From NCBI RefSeq assembly GCF_030063365.1, contig NZ_JASISY010000003.1, positions 124,001 to 188,000 of the forward strand: 64,000 nt of DNA, written 5' to 3'. Numbering within the stretch: the first letter of the stretch is position 1; each line of letters opens with the position of its first letter. The notes under the pieces were generated by a model, which made no database searches, was not told the origin of the DNA, and saw only the letters and a list, made by a program, of their open reading frames with translations. Below, piece by piece: positions 1 to 8,055 of the stretch. The stretch comes from Cryobacterium sp. PH29-G1 (lineage in GTDB: Bacteria > Actinomycetota > Actinomycetes > Actinomycetales > Microbacteriaceae). Made by a program: the position numbers and the translations under genes.

Positions 1-836
1 TGCAGTCGCAGGGCCGGGATGCGCAGGGCCCGGTTGCGGCCCGGTTCCTCACCGAAGGCGAGCGGGTTCGCGGCGGAGCCGACGACCATCGGGCTGTCGG
101 TGCGCGCGACGTTCTCACCGATATCAACGATGACCACGGTCACATTGTCGGGGGCGCCGCCGTCGAGGCTCTCCTTGACGAGCAGGTCGGCGACGTCTTG
201 CGCGTTCGCTCCGCTCGCCAGGGCGGAGGCCATGGCGGTGTGTGAGACCACGCCGGTGAGGCCGTCGGAGCAGAGGAGCCAGCGGTCGCCGGCAATCGTG
301 GCCAAAATCGAGGTATCGATCTCGGGGCTCGCTTCGACGTCGCCGAGCACGCGCATGAGCACGGAACGGCGGGGATGCACCATGGCTTCGGCTTCGGTGA
401 TGCGGCCGCTGTCAACCAGACGTTGCACGAAGGTGTGGTCGATGGTGATCTGGGAGAGTTCGTTGTCCCGGAGCAGGTAGATGCGCGAATCGCCGATATG
501 GGCAATCGCTACCTCGTTCTCGAGCACGACGATGGCACTGACGGTGGTGCCCATGCCGGTCAGCTCGGCGTGTTCGAACACCGTCTCGGCGAGTTGGGCG
601 TTGGCTCCGATCAGGGCAGCCTGCAGGGCGAATTCGGCGTCCTGAGCGCTCGTGTACGGCTTGTCGGCCTCGATGATGCGTTTGGTGGCGATCGACGACG
701 CGACGTCGCCGCCGGCGTGGCCGCCCATGCCGTCGGCGACCACAAACAGGTTGCGTCCGGCGTACCCGGAGTCCTGGTTGTTGGAGCGAATCTTGCCGAC
801 GTGCGATGCGGCTGCGCTGTGACTGACCGTTGCCAT
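1..836 (-). CDS. pstP: PP2C-type Ser/Thr protein phosphatase (partial, C-terminus outside window)
   Basis: Metal-dependent phosphatase that reverses PknA/PknB-type phosphorylation at the inner membrane and so tunes cell wall growth and division. The reading starts at ATG 836 and stays open to the window edge. PP2C motifs are visible in order: VADGMGGH near residue 35, GDSRIYLL near 118, CSDGL near 188 and GAPDNVT near 225. The C-terminal part, where a transmembrane anchor would be expected, is missing because the window begins inside the gene. It follows fhaB after only 3 bases, so the two are translationally close. The order fhaA-fhaB-pstP is the conserved actinobacterial cluster that continues with rodA, pbpA, pknA and pknB, which should lie to the left. 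The family is certain; the symbol rests on context. Confidence 0.93.
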   Translation of the reverse strand, partial: MATVSHSAAASHVGKIRSNNQDSGYAGRNLFVVADGMGGHAGGDVASSIATKRIIEADKPYTSAQDAEFALQAALIGANAQLAETVFEHAELTGMGTTVSAIVVLENEVAIAHIGDSRIYLLRDNELSQITIDHTFVQRLVDSGRITEAEAMVHPRRSVLMRVLGDVEASPEIDTSILATIAGDRWLLCSDGLTGVVSHTAMASALASGANAQDVADLLVKESLDGGAPDNVTVVIVDIGENVARTDSPMVVGSAANPLAFGEEPGRNRALRIPALRL

Positions 837-839
837 GTC

Positions 840-1406
840 TTACCGCCGAAGCTCGAAGCTGGTGGCACCGATCTTCACGGAGGCGTTCAGGGGAATCTTG
901 GTCGGGACGGTGACGCGGGATCCGGCCAGGAATGTGCCGTTGGTGGAGTCCAGGTCTTGCAGCATCCACTCGTCGTTCCAGAGCATGAGGCGAGCGTGGT
1001 GCGTGGAGGTGTAGTCATCGCGGATGACCAGGCTCGAGTCGCTCGAACGACCGATGGTGATCGTTTCGGTGCCGAGCGGAAACTCGGTACCGGCCTTCGG
1101 ACCACTCGTGATGACCAGGCGGGTGGTGTTCTGGCTCGTGGCCTGTCCAGCGCCGGCGGCCGGGCTCGCCCGTGCGGCCGGCGCTGGGACGGCTGTGGGA
1201 GCGGGAGCGGGAACGGGGGCCGGTGCGGCCGGAAACGCAGCGGCGGGAGCAGCGGCCGGTGCGGCGGCGGCATCCGTTTTCATTTTGCGTACCCGGTGAC
1301 CGAACAGGTCGCTGCGCAGGGCATAGACGATTCCGAAGATGAACATCCACAGCAGGAGCAGAAAGCCGATGCGCAGCACCAGCAGGGTGAGTTCGCTGAC
1401 ATTCAT
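840..1406 (-). CDS. fhaB: FHA domain protein FhaB/FipA
   Basis: Phosphothreonine-binding adaptor of the cell-division signalling cluster, 188 residues. One membrane helix sits near residues 7-28, then a positively charged stretch, an alanine/proline-rich linker (about 45-90), and a C-terminal FHA domain with the typical GRSSDSSLVI and STNGTFLAGS motifs that bind phosphopeptides. It overlaps the end of fhaA by 4 bases and lies 3 bases before pstP, which indicates one operon. In mycobacteria the equivalent protein (FipA) links PknA signalling to FtsZ; the same role here is inference. The linker has a composition (Ala/Pro/Val) prone to length variation. Confidence 0.9.
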   Translation of the reverse strand: MNVSELTLLVLRIGFLLLLWMFIFGIVYALRSDLFGHRVRKMKTDAAAAPAAAPAAAFPAAPAPVPAPAPTAVPAPAARASPAAGAGQATSQNTTRLVITSGPKAGTEFPLGTETITIGRSSDSSLVIRDDYTSTHHARLMLWNDEWMLQDLDSTNGTFLAGSRVTVPTKIPLNASVKIGATSFELRR

Positions 1407-2161
1407 GCGTTGGGTCCCCAGAATCCGCCCATGTCGTGGCGTTCCGTTCCCGGGTCGGCGGGCGGGGCGGCGCGCGGAACCTCGCGAGAGTCGTCTGCGG
1501 CCTGAGCCAGCACACGGAACACGATGCGGGTGCGGCCGATGGTGACGACCGAATCGGGCTCCAGGATGGCCTGGCTGACCGGGGAGCCGTTGAGCTGGGA
1601 TCCGTTGGTCGAGCCGAGGTCGCGCACCTGCGCGCGGGAGCCGTCCCAGAGAATTTCTACGTGGCGGCGTGAGGTGCCGGTGTCATCGACGGTGATGTCG
1701 GCGTCGGAGCCGCGACCGATCACGGTGCGGGCCTTGACCAGCGGATAGCGGGTGCCGTTGATGTCGAGTATCGGAGTCCAGGCGACGGTGCTCTTGACCG
1801 AGCTCGAGTCGATCTGCACCATGCCCTCACTGAGCGATCGGTCATCTTGCAGGGTGATATCGATGCCGCCGGTGAACTGGTAGCCCTGCTCGGTGCCGTG
1901 TTTTTGCACGAGCGCGGTGAGCTCGTCAATAAGCGTGACGCCGAGCGCGCTCATGCGGGCGTAGTCGGTGTGGGACATGCGCACGGTGAAGCGATTGGGC
2001 GCCAGAATGCGATCCCGCGCGACTACAGCGGCCTTGGTGTCGAGCTCACGACGCAGCGCGGAGGTTATTTCCACCGGCTGCAAGCCCGATCGAAAGGTCT
2101 TGGCGAACGCTCCGTTGACGGCGCGCTCCAAGCCTTTTTCAAAGTTATCCAGTATGCCCAC
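1403..2161 (-). CDS. fhaA: DUF3662 and FHA domain protein FhaA
   Basis: First gene of the fhaA-fhaB-pstP operon, 252 residues. The N-terminal half (about 1-120, starting MGILDNFEKGLER) is the DUF3662 domain typical of actinobacterial FhaA. The C-terminal half (about 140-225) is an FHA domain with IGRGSDADI and STNGSQLNG motifs. In mycobacteria FhaA binds the phosphorylated pseudokinase domain of MviN and regulates peptidoglycan precursor flipping; I infer a similar function. The upstream 260 bases before the tRNA gene should hold the operon promoter, but I could not pick out clear -35/-10 boxes. The last residues are Pro/Gly rich and overlap the fhaB start. Confidence 0.92.
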   Translation of the reverse strand: MGILDNFEKGLERAVNGAFAKTFRSGLQPVEITSALRRELDTKAAVVARDRILAPNRFTVRMSHTDYARMSALGVTLIDELTALVQKHGTEQGYQFTGGIDITLQDDRSLSEGMVQIDSSSVKSTVAWTPILDINGTRYPLVKARTVIGRGSDADITVDDTGTSRRHVEILWDGSRAQVRDLGSTNGSQLNGSPVSQAILEPDSVVTIGRTRIVFRVLAQAADDSREVPRAAPPADPGTERHDMGGFWGPNA

Positions 2162-2421
2162 AGGTCTCCCGATCCGGTCCGTTTGGCTATGAGCATGTTA
2201 CTTGTCTCGGGTGACAACGCGCCTTAGGGCGCAAACGGCACGAACAGTCATACTACCCGTGGAGGGTCCCGGATCGAATTCCGCGCCCATTATGGGCATT
2301 CCGTAGGACTTTTTTTTGGTGTGGCGGGGCCGGCCCCACTGCGGCAGGAGGCTTTGGTCGCGGCGGCGGCGCATCGTCGAATGGCGCTGACCCCCTTTGC
2401 AGTGTTAGCATTCCTAAGTTC

Positions 2422-2505
2422 GCGCGAGTGGCGGAATTGGCAGACGCGCTGGCTTCAGGTGCCAGTGTTCGAAAGGACGTAGGGGTTCAAGTCCCCTCTC
2501 GCGCA
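2422..2505 (+). tRNA. tRNA-Leu (anticodon CAG)
   Basis: Folds as a class II tRNA: acceptor arm GCGCGAG (2422-2428) pairs with CTCGCGC (2498-2504), discriminator A at 2505. The anticodon stem CTGGC/GCCAG encloses the loop TTCAGGT, giving anticodon CAG at 2456-2458. There is a long variable arm and a normal T arm (GGGGTTCAAGTCCCC). CCA is not encoded. It reads CUG, the main leucine codon expected in such a GC-rich genome. Confidence 0.97.
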
Positions 2506-2550
2506 CTGCGGATTGGTTGCGGTTAGCCGCACAATCCATGCGAACAGTCA

Positions 2551-2574
2551 GGGCCTCCGAGAAATCGGAGGTCC
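2551..2574 (+). terminator. Hairpin after tRNA-Leu, probable terminator
   Basis: A 10-bp stem (one G-T pair) closed by a GAAA tetraloop lies 45 bases past the tRNA. The following bases (TGTGTCG) are only mildly T-rich, as is common for terminators in high-GC actinobacteria. It would end the tRNA transcript before the cytochrome-b-like gene. The remaining bases up to 2709 show no other recognisable signal. Confidence 0.6.
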
Positions 2575-2709
2575 TGTGTCGTTAAGGCACGGTGTTGGTT
2601 ACGCACGATCGTTTCGGCATTGTGACCTGCCGCGTCAGGGTTCGACACGACGAACGGCCGGACAAGTAGCCTTGCGGGGACGCCACGGTACTCTGCCCGG
2701 CGGGAACGG

Positions 2710-3660
2710 ATGGCGATGACGACGCGAGCCTCCAGGCCGAGAATGTTTCGGCCGAATCGGTGGTTTCGGCTGGCCTGGATGGTGCCGGCCGCGCTCGTAG
2801 TGGCGGCTGTCGTTGTGCTCGCGGCCAATGGAGTGCGCGCCGTTCCTGCGGTCGAATCGTTTATGCGCAGTTACCCCGGTGTCGGCGCAAACCCGGCGGC
2901 GACGCCGATCGGGATTCCGGCCTGGCTGGCCTGGCAGCACGGGCTGAACGCCTTTTTCCTCTTCTTCGTCATTCGCACCGGGTGGCAGGTGCGCACCACC
3001 AAGCGCCCGTCCATATTCTGGACGCGCACGAATACGGGAATATTCCGCACCGGGAATGCCCCGATTCGCATCACCCTCGACCTCTGGCAGCACATCGTCT
3101 TCGACACCCTGTGGATGGTGAACGGCGTCGTGTTCTACGTCGTGCTGTTTTCGACGGGTCAATGGCTGCGAATCGTACCCACCAGTTGGGATGTCCTACC
3201 CAACGCGCTGTCGGCCGGCTTGCAATACGCCTCACTCAACTGGCCGACCTCGGCCGGCTGGGTGCACTACAACGCTTTACAGCTGCTGAGCTATTTCGTG
3301 GTCGTGTTCATCGCCGCTCCCCTCGCCCTCGTGACGGGCCTGCGCATGTCGCCGGGACTCTCGGCGCGGCTTCGGAGGCTCGACCGGGTTTTTCCCCTGC
3401 CCGTGGCGCGCCGGCTGCACTTTGCGGTGCTGGTCTTCTTCGTGGCCTTCATCATCGTGCACGTTCTGCTCGTGCTCACCACCGGAGCCCGCGCCAATCT
3501 CAACCACATGTATGCGGCGCGCAATGACGGTGGCTGGCTCGGCGTCTGGATTTTTGTCGCGGCGGTTCTGCTCACGGCCGCGATCTGGGTGGGCGCGCGC
3601 CCCAATGTCGTTCGTGCCATCGCCGCTCGCAGCGGCCGCATCATTCACCGGAAGCGCTAG
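2710..3660 (+). CDS. Cytochrome b/b6-domain integral membrane protein
   Basis: A 316-residue membrane protein with about six hydrophobic helices. Histidines placed in or beside helices (WQHGLN, LWQHIVF, WVHYNA, RLHFAVL, FIIVHVLL) are the expected axial haem b ligands of the cytochrome b561 / Ni-Fe-hydrogenase b-subunit type superfamily. It probably passes electrons between quinones and a partner oxidoreductase, but no partner gene is adjacent. ATG 2710 and ATG 2716 are both possible starts; neither has a strong Shine-Dalgarno site. It converges on the EI24 gene and the two coding regions overlap by 20 bases at their 3' ends. Confidence 0.8.
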   Translation: MAMTTRASRPRMFRPNRWFRLAWMVPAALVVAAVVVLAANGVRAVPAVESFMRSYPGVGANPAATPIGIPAWLAWQHGLNAFFLFFVIRTGWQVRTTKRPSIFWTRTNTGIFRTGNAPIRITLDLWQHIVFDTLWMVNGVVFYVVLFSTGQWLRIVPTSWDVLPNALSAGLQYASLNWPTSAGWVHYNALQLLSYFVVVFIAAPLALVTGLRMSPGLSARLRRLDRVFPLPVARRLHFAVLVFFVAFIIVHVLLVLTTGARANLNHMYAARNDGGWLGVWIFVAAVLLTAAIWVGARPNVVRAIAARSGRIIHRKR

Positions 3661-4447
3661 ACCCCGACGTTGACGAGGTGAGGACATCCCGGCTGAGCAT
3701 GGCCGCCCCGGCGACCGCCGCCGGCATCACGATGACCGCCGCGCCCGGAATCAAAAACAAGAGATAGGTGAGCACCCCGAAACCGAGGCTGCGGGCTCGG
3801 CGGGTGCGCAGCATCCGCTTGCGCTGGCCGAGGGTGAAACCGCGGGCGTCGAAAGCGAGACCGGTGAGTTCGAGAGTGAGGATCCAGCCACCGAAGACCG
3901 CTCCGAGAATGAGAGCGATCAGCTGGCCGAGGCCGGGAATGAAGCCGCACAGCAGCAGCCCGATCGCGACCACAATAGCCAGGCCGACCAGCCGCAGGGC
4001 GTCGGCCACGGAACGCAGAATGCCGCGCAGCAGACCGGGTGAGCGCTCTGCCGGCGGGTTGCCGAGATTGTTCTCGACGTCGTGCCAGATGCGCTCATAA
4101 AAAGGATCGCCCGCGATCAGCGTTACGGCCACAAAGCTGTAGGCCAGCACGAGGATGCCGGCGGCCGCAGCGGCGGCGCCGGCCACGATGCGCATACCGG
4201 TGCGCCAGGGCTCGTCCCAGCCACTCGCGAACGGGCTGAGCGCCACGGCGATGGTTTCGAGATTGACGAACAGCAGCACGCTGCCGGCGAGATAGGCAAT
4301 GCCCACGATGAGGGCGGGCAGCGCGCCGAGCAGCATCAGCCGCGGCGAGGTGACCCACAGCTGAAGACCGCGACCGAGAAACGCGGTTCCGGCGAAGAAC
4401 TCGCGGGTGGCGGTGGACGTGGTGGTGGAGTCGGGCGGCACTGTCAC
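3641..4447 (-). CDS. EI24-domain (CysZ-like) membrane protein
   Basis: 268 residues with four to five hydrophobic segments and the EI24/CysZ-family pattern (FLGRGLQLWVTSPRL at the start, GDPFYERIWHDVE in a central loop, FIPGLGQLIALILGAVFGGW near 170). CysZ members transport sulfate, but most actinobacterial EI24 proteins have no proven function, so I do not call it CysZ. It stands alone on the minus strand, its end overlapping the cytochrome gene and its start 79 bases from the mmsA stop. The C-terminus is Ser/Gly rich and probably cytoplasmic. Confidence 0.8.
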   Translation of the reverse strand: MTVPPDSTTTSTATREFFAGTAFLGRGLQLWVTSPRLMLLGALPALIVGIAYLAGSVLLFVNLETIAVALSPFASGWDEPWRTGMRIVAGAAAAAAGILVLAYSFVAVTLIAGDPFYERIWHDVENNLGNPPAERSPGLLRGILRSVADALRLVGLAIVVAIGLLLCGFIPGLGQLIALILGAVFGGWILTLELTGLAFDARGFTLGQRKRMLRTRRARSLGFGVLTYLLFLIPGAAVIVMPAAVAGAAMLSRDVLTSSTSGSSASGE

Positions 4448-4469
4448 ACCCTAACTCGCCGGCCTGACG

Positions 4470-4503
4470 CGGGCGGGCCCCCGGCAATGCGGGGACCCGC
4501 CCG
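4470..4503 (-). terminator. GC-rich hairpin downstream of mmsA
   Basis: A 13-bp stem with a single mismatch (CGGGCGGG with CCCGCCCG as outer part) around an 8-base loop lies 24 bases past the mmsA stop. It likely ends the mmsBA transcript. No T run follows. Confidence 0.55.
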
Positions 4504-4526
4504 ATCCGACGCCGGAGTTCAGCGAC

Positions 4527-6011
4527 CTAGGCCATCTGCGGAAAACCGAGGTCGATCTCCGAGGTGGCCGGGTCGGGCCAGCGCGTGGTGACGACCTTGC
4601 CGCGGGTGTAGAAACGGATGCTGTCCGGCCCGTACATGTGCGCATCGCCGAACAGCGAGTTCTTCCACCCGCCGAACGAGAACGATCCGACCGGCACCGG
4701 AATCGGCACGTTGATACCGACCATGCCGGCTTCGATCTCGAACTCGAACTGCCGGGCCGCACCGCCGTCGCGGGTGAACAGCGCGACACCGTTGCCGAAT
4801 TCGTGCTCGTTTACGAGGGTGACGGCCTCGTCGAAGGTGTCAACGCGCACGACCGACAGAACCGGGCCGAAGATCTCGTCGTCGTAGACCTTCATGCCCG
4901 GGGTGACATGGTCGATCAGGCTGACGCCGAGAAAGAATCCCTCGCTGTCGAAGTGCTGTGTTCGGCCGTCGACGACCATCGTGGCGCCGGCCGCCTCGGC
5001 GCCGGCCAGGTAGGAGGCGACCCGGTCGCGGTGTTCGCCGGTGATGAGCGGGCCCATCTGCGAGGTTGGATCGGTTCCGGGGCCGACGATGAGCTGTGTC
5101 ATGCGCTTTTCGATGGCGGCGACGAGGTTGTCGGCGATGCCGCCGACGGCCACGAGCACGCTGACAGCCATGCAGCGTTCCCCGGCGGACCCGTAGGCGG
5201 CGTTGATCGCGGCATCCGCTGCCATCTCCAGGTCGGCATCGGGCAGCACTACCATGTGGTTTTTCGCCCCGCCGAGCGCCTGCACGCGCTTGCCGTTGGC
5301 GGCCGCCCGGCTGTAAATGGATTTCGCGATCGGGGTGGACCCGACGAAGCTGATCGCCTTGACCTCGGGGTTGTCGAGTAGTTCGTCGACGGCCTCCTTG
5401 TCGCCCTGCACGACGTTGAGCACGCCGGCGGGCAGGCCGGCCTCGGCGAAGATTTCAGCGATGAAGATGGCCGATGACGGGTCTTTCTCACTCGGTTTCA
5501 GCAGCACGGTGTTGCCGCAGGCGAGGGCGCTGCCAATCATCCACAGCGGCACCATGGCCGGAAAGTTGAACGGGGTGACGCAGGCGACAACGCCCACGGC
5601 CTGGCGCACCGAGTGCACGTCGATTCCGGTGGAGACCTGCTGCGAGAAATCGCCCTTGAGCATGTGGGACAGCCCGGTGGCGAATTCAATGTTTTCGAGC
5701 CCGCGGGTGATCTCGCCGGCCGCATCGGAGAGCACCTTGCCGTGCTCGCTGGTGAGGATCGCCGCGAGTTCCGGCGTACGCTCGGCGAGCAACTCGCGCA
5801 CCTTGAAGAAGATGGCCGTGCGCTTGGCCATGCTGCTGGCCCGCCATGCCGGCAGGGCCGCCGCAGCGGAATCGATGGCGTCGATCACGACAGCGCGGGA
5901 GGCCAGAACGACCTGCTTCTCCTGTACGCCGGTAGCCGGGTTGAACACGGGGCCGAATCGTTCGGCCGAATCGACGCGCGCTCCGTTGATGAAGTGGGGA
6001 ATTGTTTGCAT
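4527..6011 (-). CDS. mmsA: CoA-acylating methylmalonate-semialdehyde dehydrogenase
   Basis: Converts methylmalonate semialdehyde (from valine) or malonate semialdehyde to propionyl-CoA or acetyl-CoA with NAD and CoA. The 494 residues match the family length. Visible hallmarks are the cofactor loop PFNFPAMVPLWM (about 150-161), FVGSTPIA near 230, and the catalytic cysteine in GERCMAVSV near 285 (ALDH fold but CoA-dependent subtype). The gene lies 30 bases downstream of mmsB on the same strand, giving an mmsB-mmsA operon whose order matches the two last steps of valine degradation. The inositol-pathway homologue iolA is the alternative name, but no inositol genes are nearby. Regulation is probably by the divergent LysR gene. 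Confidence 0.93.
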   Translation of the reverse strand: MQTIPHFINGARVDSAERFGPVFNPATGVQEKQVVLASRAVVIDAIDSAAAALPAWRASSMAKRTAIFFKVRELLAERTPELAAILTSEHGKVLSDAAGEITRGLENIEFATGLSHMLKGDFSQQVSTGIDVHSVRQAVGVVACVTPFNFPAMVPLWMIGSALACGNTVLLKPSEKDPSSAIFIAEIFAEAGLPAGVLNVVQGDKEAVDELLDNPEVKAISFVGSTPIAKSIYSRAAANGKRVQALGGAKNHMVVLPDADLEMAADAAINAAYGSAGERCMAVSVLVAVGGIADNLVAAIEKRMTQLIVGPGTDPTSQMGPLITGEHRDRVASYLAGAEAAGATMVVDGRTQHFDSEGFFLGVSLIDHVTPGMKVYDDEIFGPVLSVVRVDTFDEAVTLVNEHEFGNGVALFTRDGGAARQFEFEIEAGMVGINVPIPVPVGSFSFGGWKNSLFGDAHMYGPDSIRFYTRGKVVTTRWPDPATSEIDLGFPQMA

Positions 6012-6041
6012 GAGAGGGTGCTTTCTGGTGGGTGTCGGGGT

Positions 6042-6944
6042 TCAGGCGCTCGGCTGCAGGGTGCCGTCGACGAGCTTGACGATCATGGAACAGTCCTTGC
6101 CGCCCTCGCCCTCATCGATCAGCCGCTGGAACAGTTCGGCGACGTGCTCGCCGATTTCAAGCGGGGTGTTGGTCGCTTTGGCTGCTGCGATTGCCAGGCC
6201 GATGTCTTTGCTCGCGAGGGCGGTGGTGAAGGTCGGGGCGAAATCCCGGTTGGCCGCGGCCGTCTCGATGACGTCCTTGATCGGGTACCAGGTGCGCAGC
6301 GCCCAGCTGTCACCCGATGACACGGATGCGATATTCCAGAAGACCTGCTTGTCCAGTCCCAGCCGCTCGGCTAGAACGGCGCCCTCGGCGGTTGCGGCCA
6401 GGTTGATGAACAGCATGAGGTTGTTGCAGATCTTCGCGGCCTGCCCGGTCGTGGCCCCGCCGGTGGGGATGATATTGGCCGCCATCGGCTGGATGAAGCC
6501 TGTGGCGTCGGCGACCGCACCGGCCTCGCCGCCGATCATGAAGGTAAGCGTTCCCGCGGTGGCGCCGCTGATGCCGCCCGAGACCGGGGCATCGACGAAA
6601 CGAAAGCCCGCTGCCGCTGCGGCATCGTGCAGGGCCTGGGCGGTCTCCATGTCGATCGTCGAGGAATCCACCAACAGGGTTGACGTGTCGGTCGTGGCCA
6701 GCACACCGTCGTCTCCGAAATACACGGCGCGGGCGTGCTCGCCCTTGGGCAGCATGGTGAAGACGACGTCGGCACCGGCGACGGCGTCGGCAATGCTCTC
6801 GGCGGCGGTGACGCCGGCCGTGACGGCCGCGGCGAGGGCATCCGGATTCAGATCGAACCCACGCACCTCGTGGCCGGCGGCCACCATATTTGCTGACATG
6901 GGTCCACCCATGTTGCCTAACCCGATCCAGGCGACTACTGACAT
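6042..6944 (-). CDS. mmsB: 3-hydroxyisobutyrate dehydrogenase
   Basis: Oxidises 3-hydroxyisobutyrate to methylmalonate semialdehyde with NAD, feeding mmsA. 300 residues with an N-terminal Rossmann motif (GLGNMGGPMSANM, 8-20), the substrate-binding signature DAPVSGGISGATAGT near 118, and the catalytic lysine segment AKICNNLML near 168. The start ATG 6944 is preceded by AAAGGAG. The region up to the divergent LysR gene (6945-7058) carries the operon promoter and a perfect palindrome. A close paralogue lies at 60626-61519. Confidence 0.93.
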   Translation of the reverse strand: MSVVAWIGLGNMGGPMSANMVAAGHEVRGFDLNPDALAAAVTAGVTAAESIADAVAGADVVFTMLPKGEHARAVYFGDDGVLATTDTSTLLVDSSTIDMETAQALHDAAAAAGFRFVDAPVSGGISGATAGTLTFMIGGEAGAVADATGFIQPMAANIIPTGGATTGQAAKICNNLMLFINLAATAEGAVLAERLGLDKQVFWNIASVSSGDSWALRTWYPIKDVIETAAANRDFAPTFTTALASKDIGLAIAAAKATNTPLEIGEHVAELFQRLIDEGEGGKDCSMIVKLVDGTLQPSA

Positions 6945-7020
6945 GAAAGCTCCTTTGCTTGTCTACTCGCTCCACCTTCGCAGCCGGATAGAGTGCAATC
7001 AAGGCAATATTTCACAGGGG

Positions 7021-7042
7021 GTATGTGCGCAGATGCACATAC
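7021..7042. promoter_or_regulatory. Perfect palindrome between mmsB and the LysR gene, probable LysR operator
   Basis: Arms of 8 bases, GTATGTGC and GCACATAC, flank six bases (GCAGAT). It fits the T-N11-A pattern of LysR binding sites and lies 17 bases before the LysR start and 77 before the mmsB start, where it could control both. A matching TGTGC-N6-GCACA element is found at 9555-9570. Confidence 0.65.
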
Positions 7043-7058
7043 ATGAAAGGATTGATCC

Positions 7059-7961
7059 GTGAGTACACACCAGCTTCCGAGCCCGAATGACCTGCTCGTT
7101 CTGCTCACCGTGGCCCGGCTCGGCCGGTTCAACGCGGTCGCCGAGGCGCTCGGCACCACCCACACGACCATTTCGCGGCGCATCCTCTCGCTCGATCAGG
7201 AGCTCGGCGGCCGCACGCTTGAGCGCAGCCCGCACGGCTGGGAACTGACCGAGCTGGGTCGGCATGCCGTTGATGCGGCCGAAGCGATCGAAGACCGGCT
7301 CGGCGCCCTGACCACGGCGATCAGCCAGACGGATCCGCTGTCGGGGCTCCTGCGCATCAGTACGATCGACGGGTTCGGGGCCGAGATCGTCACACCGGCG
7401 CTCGTGAAGCTGCAGCAGAGCCACCCCCGCATCAATATTGAAATGTTCAGCGCTACCCGCAAGGTGAGCCAGAACCGATCGGGCGTTGATCTCGAGATTG
7501 TGGCCGGACGTAACGACGTGAACAACGCCCAGGCGATGTTTCTCACCAACTATTTTCTGCGGCTGTATGCCAGCCGCGAGTACCTGCTGCGGCGCGGTGT
7601 GCCCGGGTCGCTCGACGATATTCGGTCGCACGGCTTCGTATCGTACGTCGAGAGCGCCCTGCTCGTGACCGACCTCGGCCATCGGTCGTCGCAGTTGCCG
7701 GAGCCCGCCACGACCTTTCAATCGACCAGCCTGTTCGCGCAGCTGGAGGCGGTACAGGCGGGCGCCGGGATCGGGCTGTTGCCCAATTTCTTGGTGCACG
7801 ACCGGCCCGAATTCGTTCCCGTGCTGCCCGATGACTTTCAGCGTCAGTTGCCGATCTGGGCGGTCGTGCGAGCCGAATCGTTGCGCTCGCCCGTGGTGCG
7901 CGCCGCGATCGAAGCGATCTCCCGCGAGATTGCGCACCGACCGACGGCCTTCACCGACTGA
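7059..7961 (+). CDS. LysR-family transcriptional regulator of the mmsBA genes
   Basis: 300 residues: N-terminal winged helix-turn-helix (about 12-70, FNAVAEALGTTHTTISRRI) and a C-terminal periplasmic-binding-type effector domain (about 95-290). The GTG start at 7059 has GAAAGGA eight bases upstream. It is divergent from mmsB, the classic layout in which a LysR protein autoregulates and controls the neighbouring operon. The likely effector is 3-hydroxyisobutyrate or another valine/propionate intermediate; this is inference. Its stop codon lies inside a 17-bp tandem repeat, and it converges on the MHS transporter gene. Confidence 0.88.
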   Translation: MSTHQLPSPNDLLVLLTVARLGRFNAVAEALGTTHTTISRRILSLDQELGGRTLERSPHGWELTELGRHAVDAAEAIEDRLGALTTAISQTDPLSGLLRISTIDGFGAEIVTPALVKLQQSHPRINIEMFSATRKVSQNRSGVDLEIVAGRNDVNNAQAMFLTNYFLRLYASREYLLRRGVPGSLDDIRSHGFVSYVESALLVTDLGHRSSQLPEPATTFQSTSLFAQLEAVQAGAGIGLLPNFLVHDRPEFVPVLPDDFQRQLPIWAVVRAESLRSPVVRAAIEAISREIAHRPTAFTD

Positions 7962-7994
7962 CGGCCTTCACCGACTGACGGCCTTCACCGACTG
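7944..7994 (+). repeat. 17-bp tandem repeat across the LysR stop codon
   Basis: Three exact copies of ACGGCCTTCACCGACTG stand head to tail. The first encodes the last codons (TAFTD) and the second supplies the final base of the TGA stop. Because 17 is not a multiple of three, the extra copies are untranslated. It looks like recent slippage duplication. Confidence 0.85.
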
Positions 7995-8015
7995 ATGGAG
8001 GGGGCGCGGCGCGAA

Positions 8016-8047
8016 GCGGCGACCCGATAAGGAGATCGGGCCGCCGC
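8016..8047. terminator. Bidirectional hairpin between converging lysR and MFS genes
   Basis: A 13-bp stem (GCGGCGACCCGAT with ATCGGGCCGCCGC, one G-T pair) around a 6-base loop sits between two converging stops, a usual place for a shared terminator. Confidence 0.6.
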
Positions 8048-8055
8048 TGCACCCG

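Noticed and set aside
5317-7062. 581-codon open frame on the plus strand opposite mmsA and mmsB
   Set aside because: Shadow of two well-supported genes; Ala/Ser/Thr-rich with no domain pattern.
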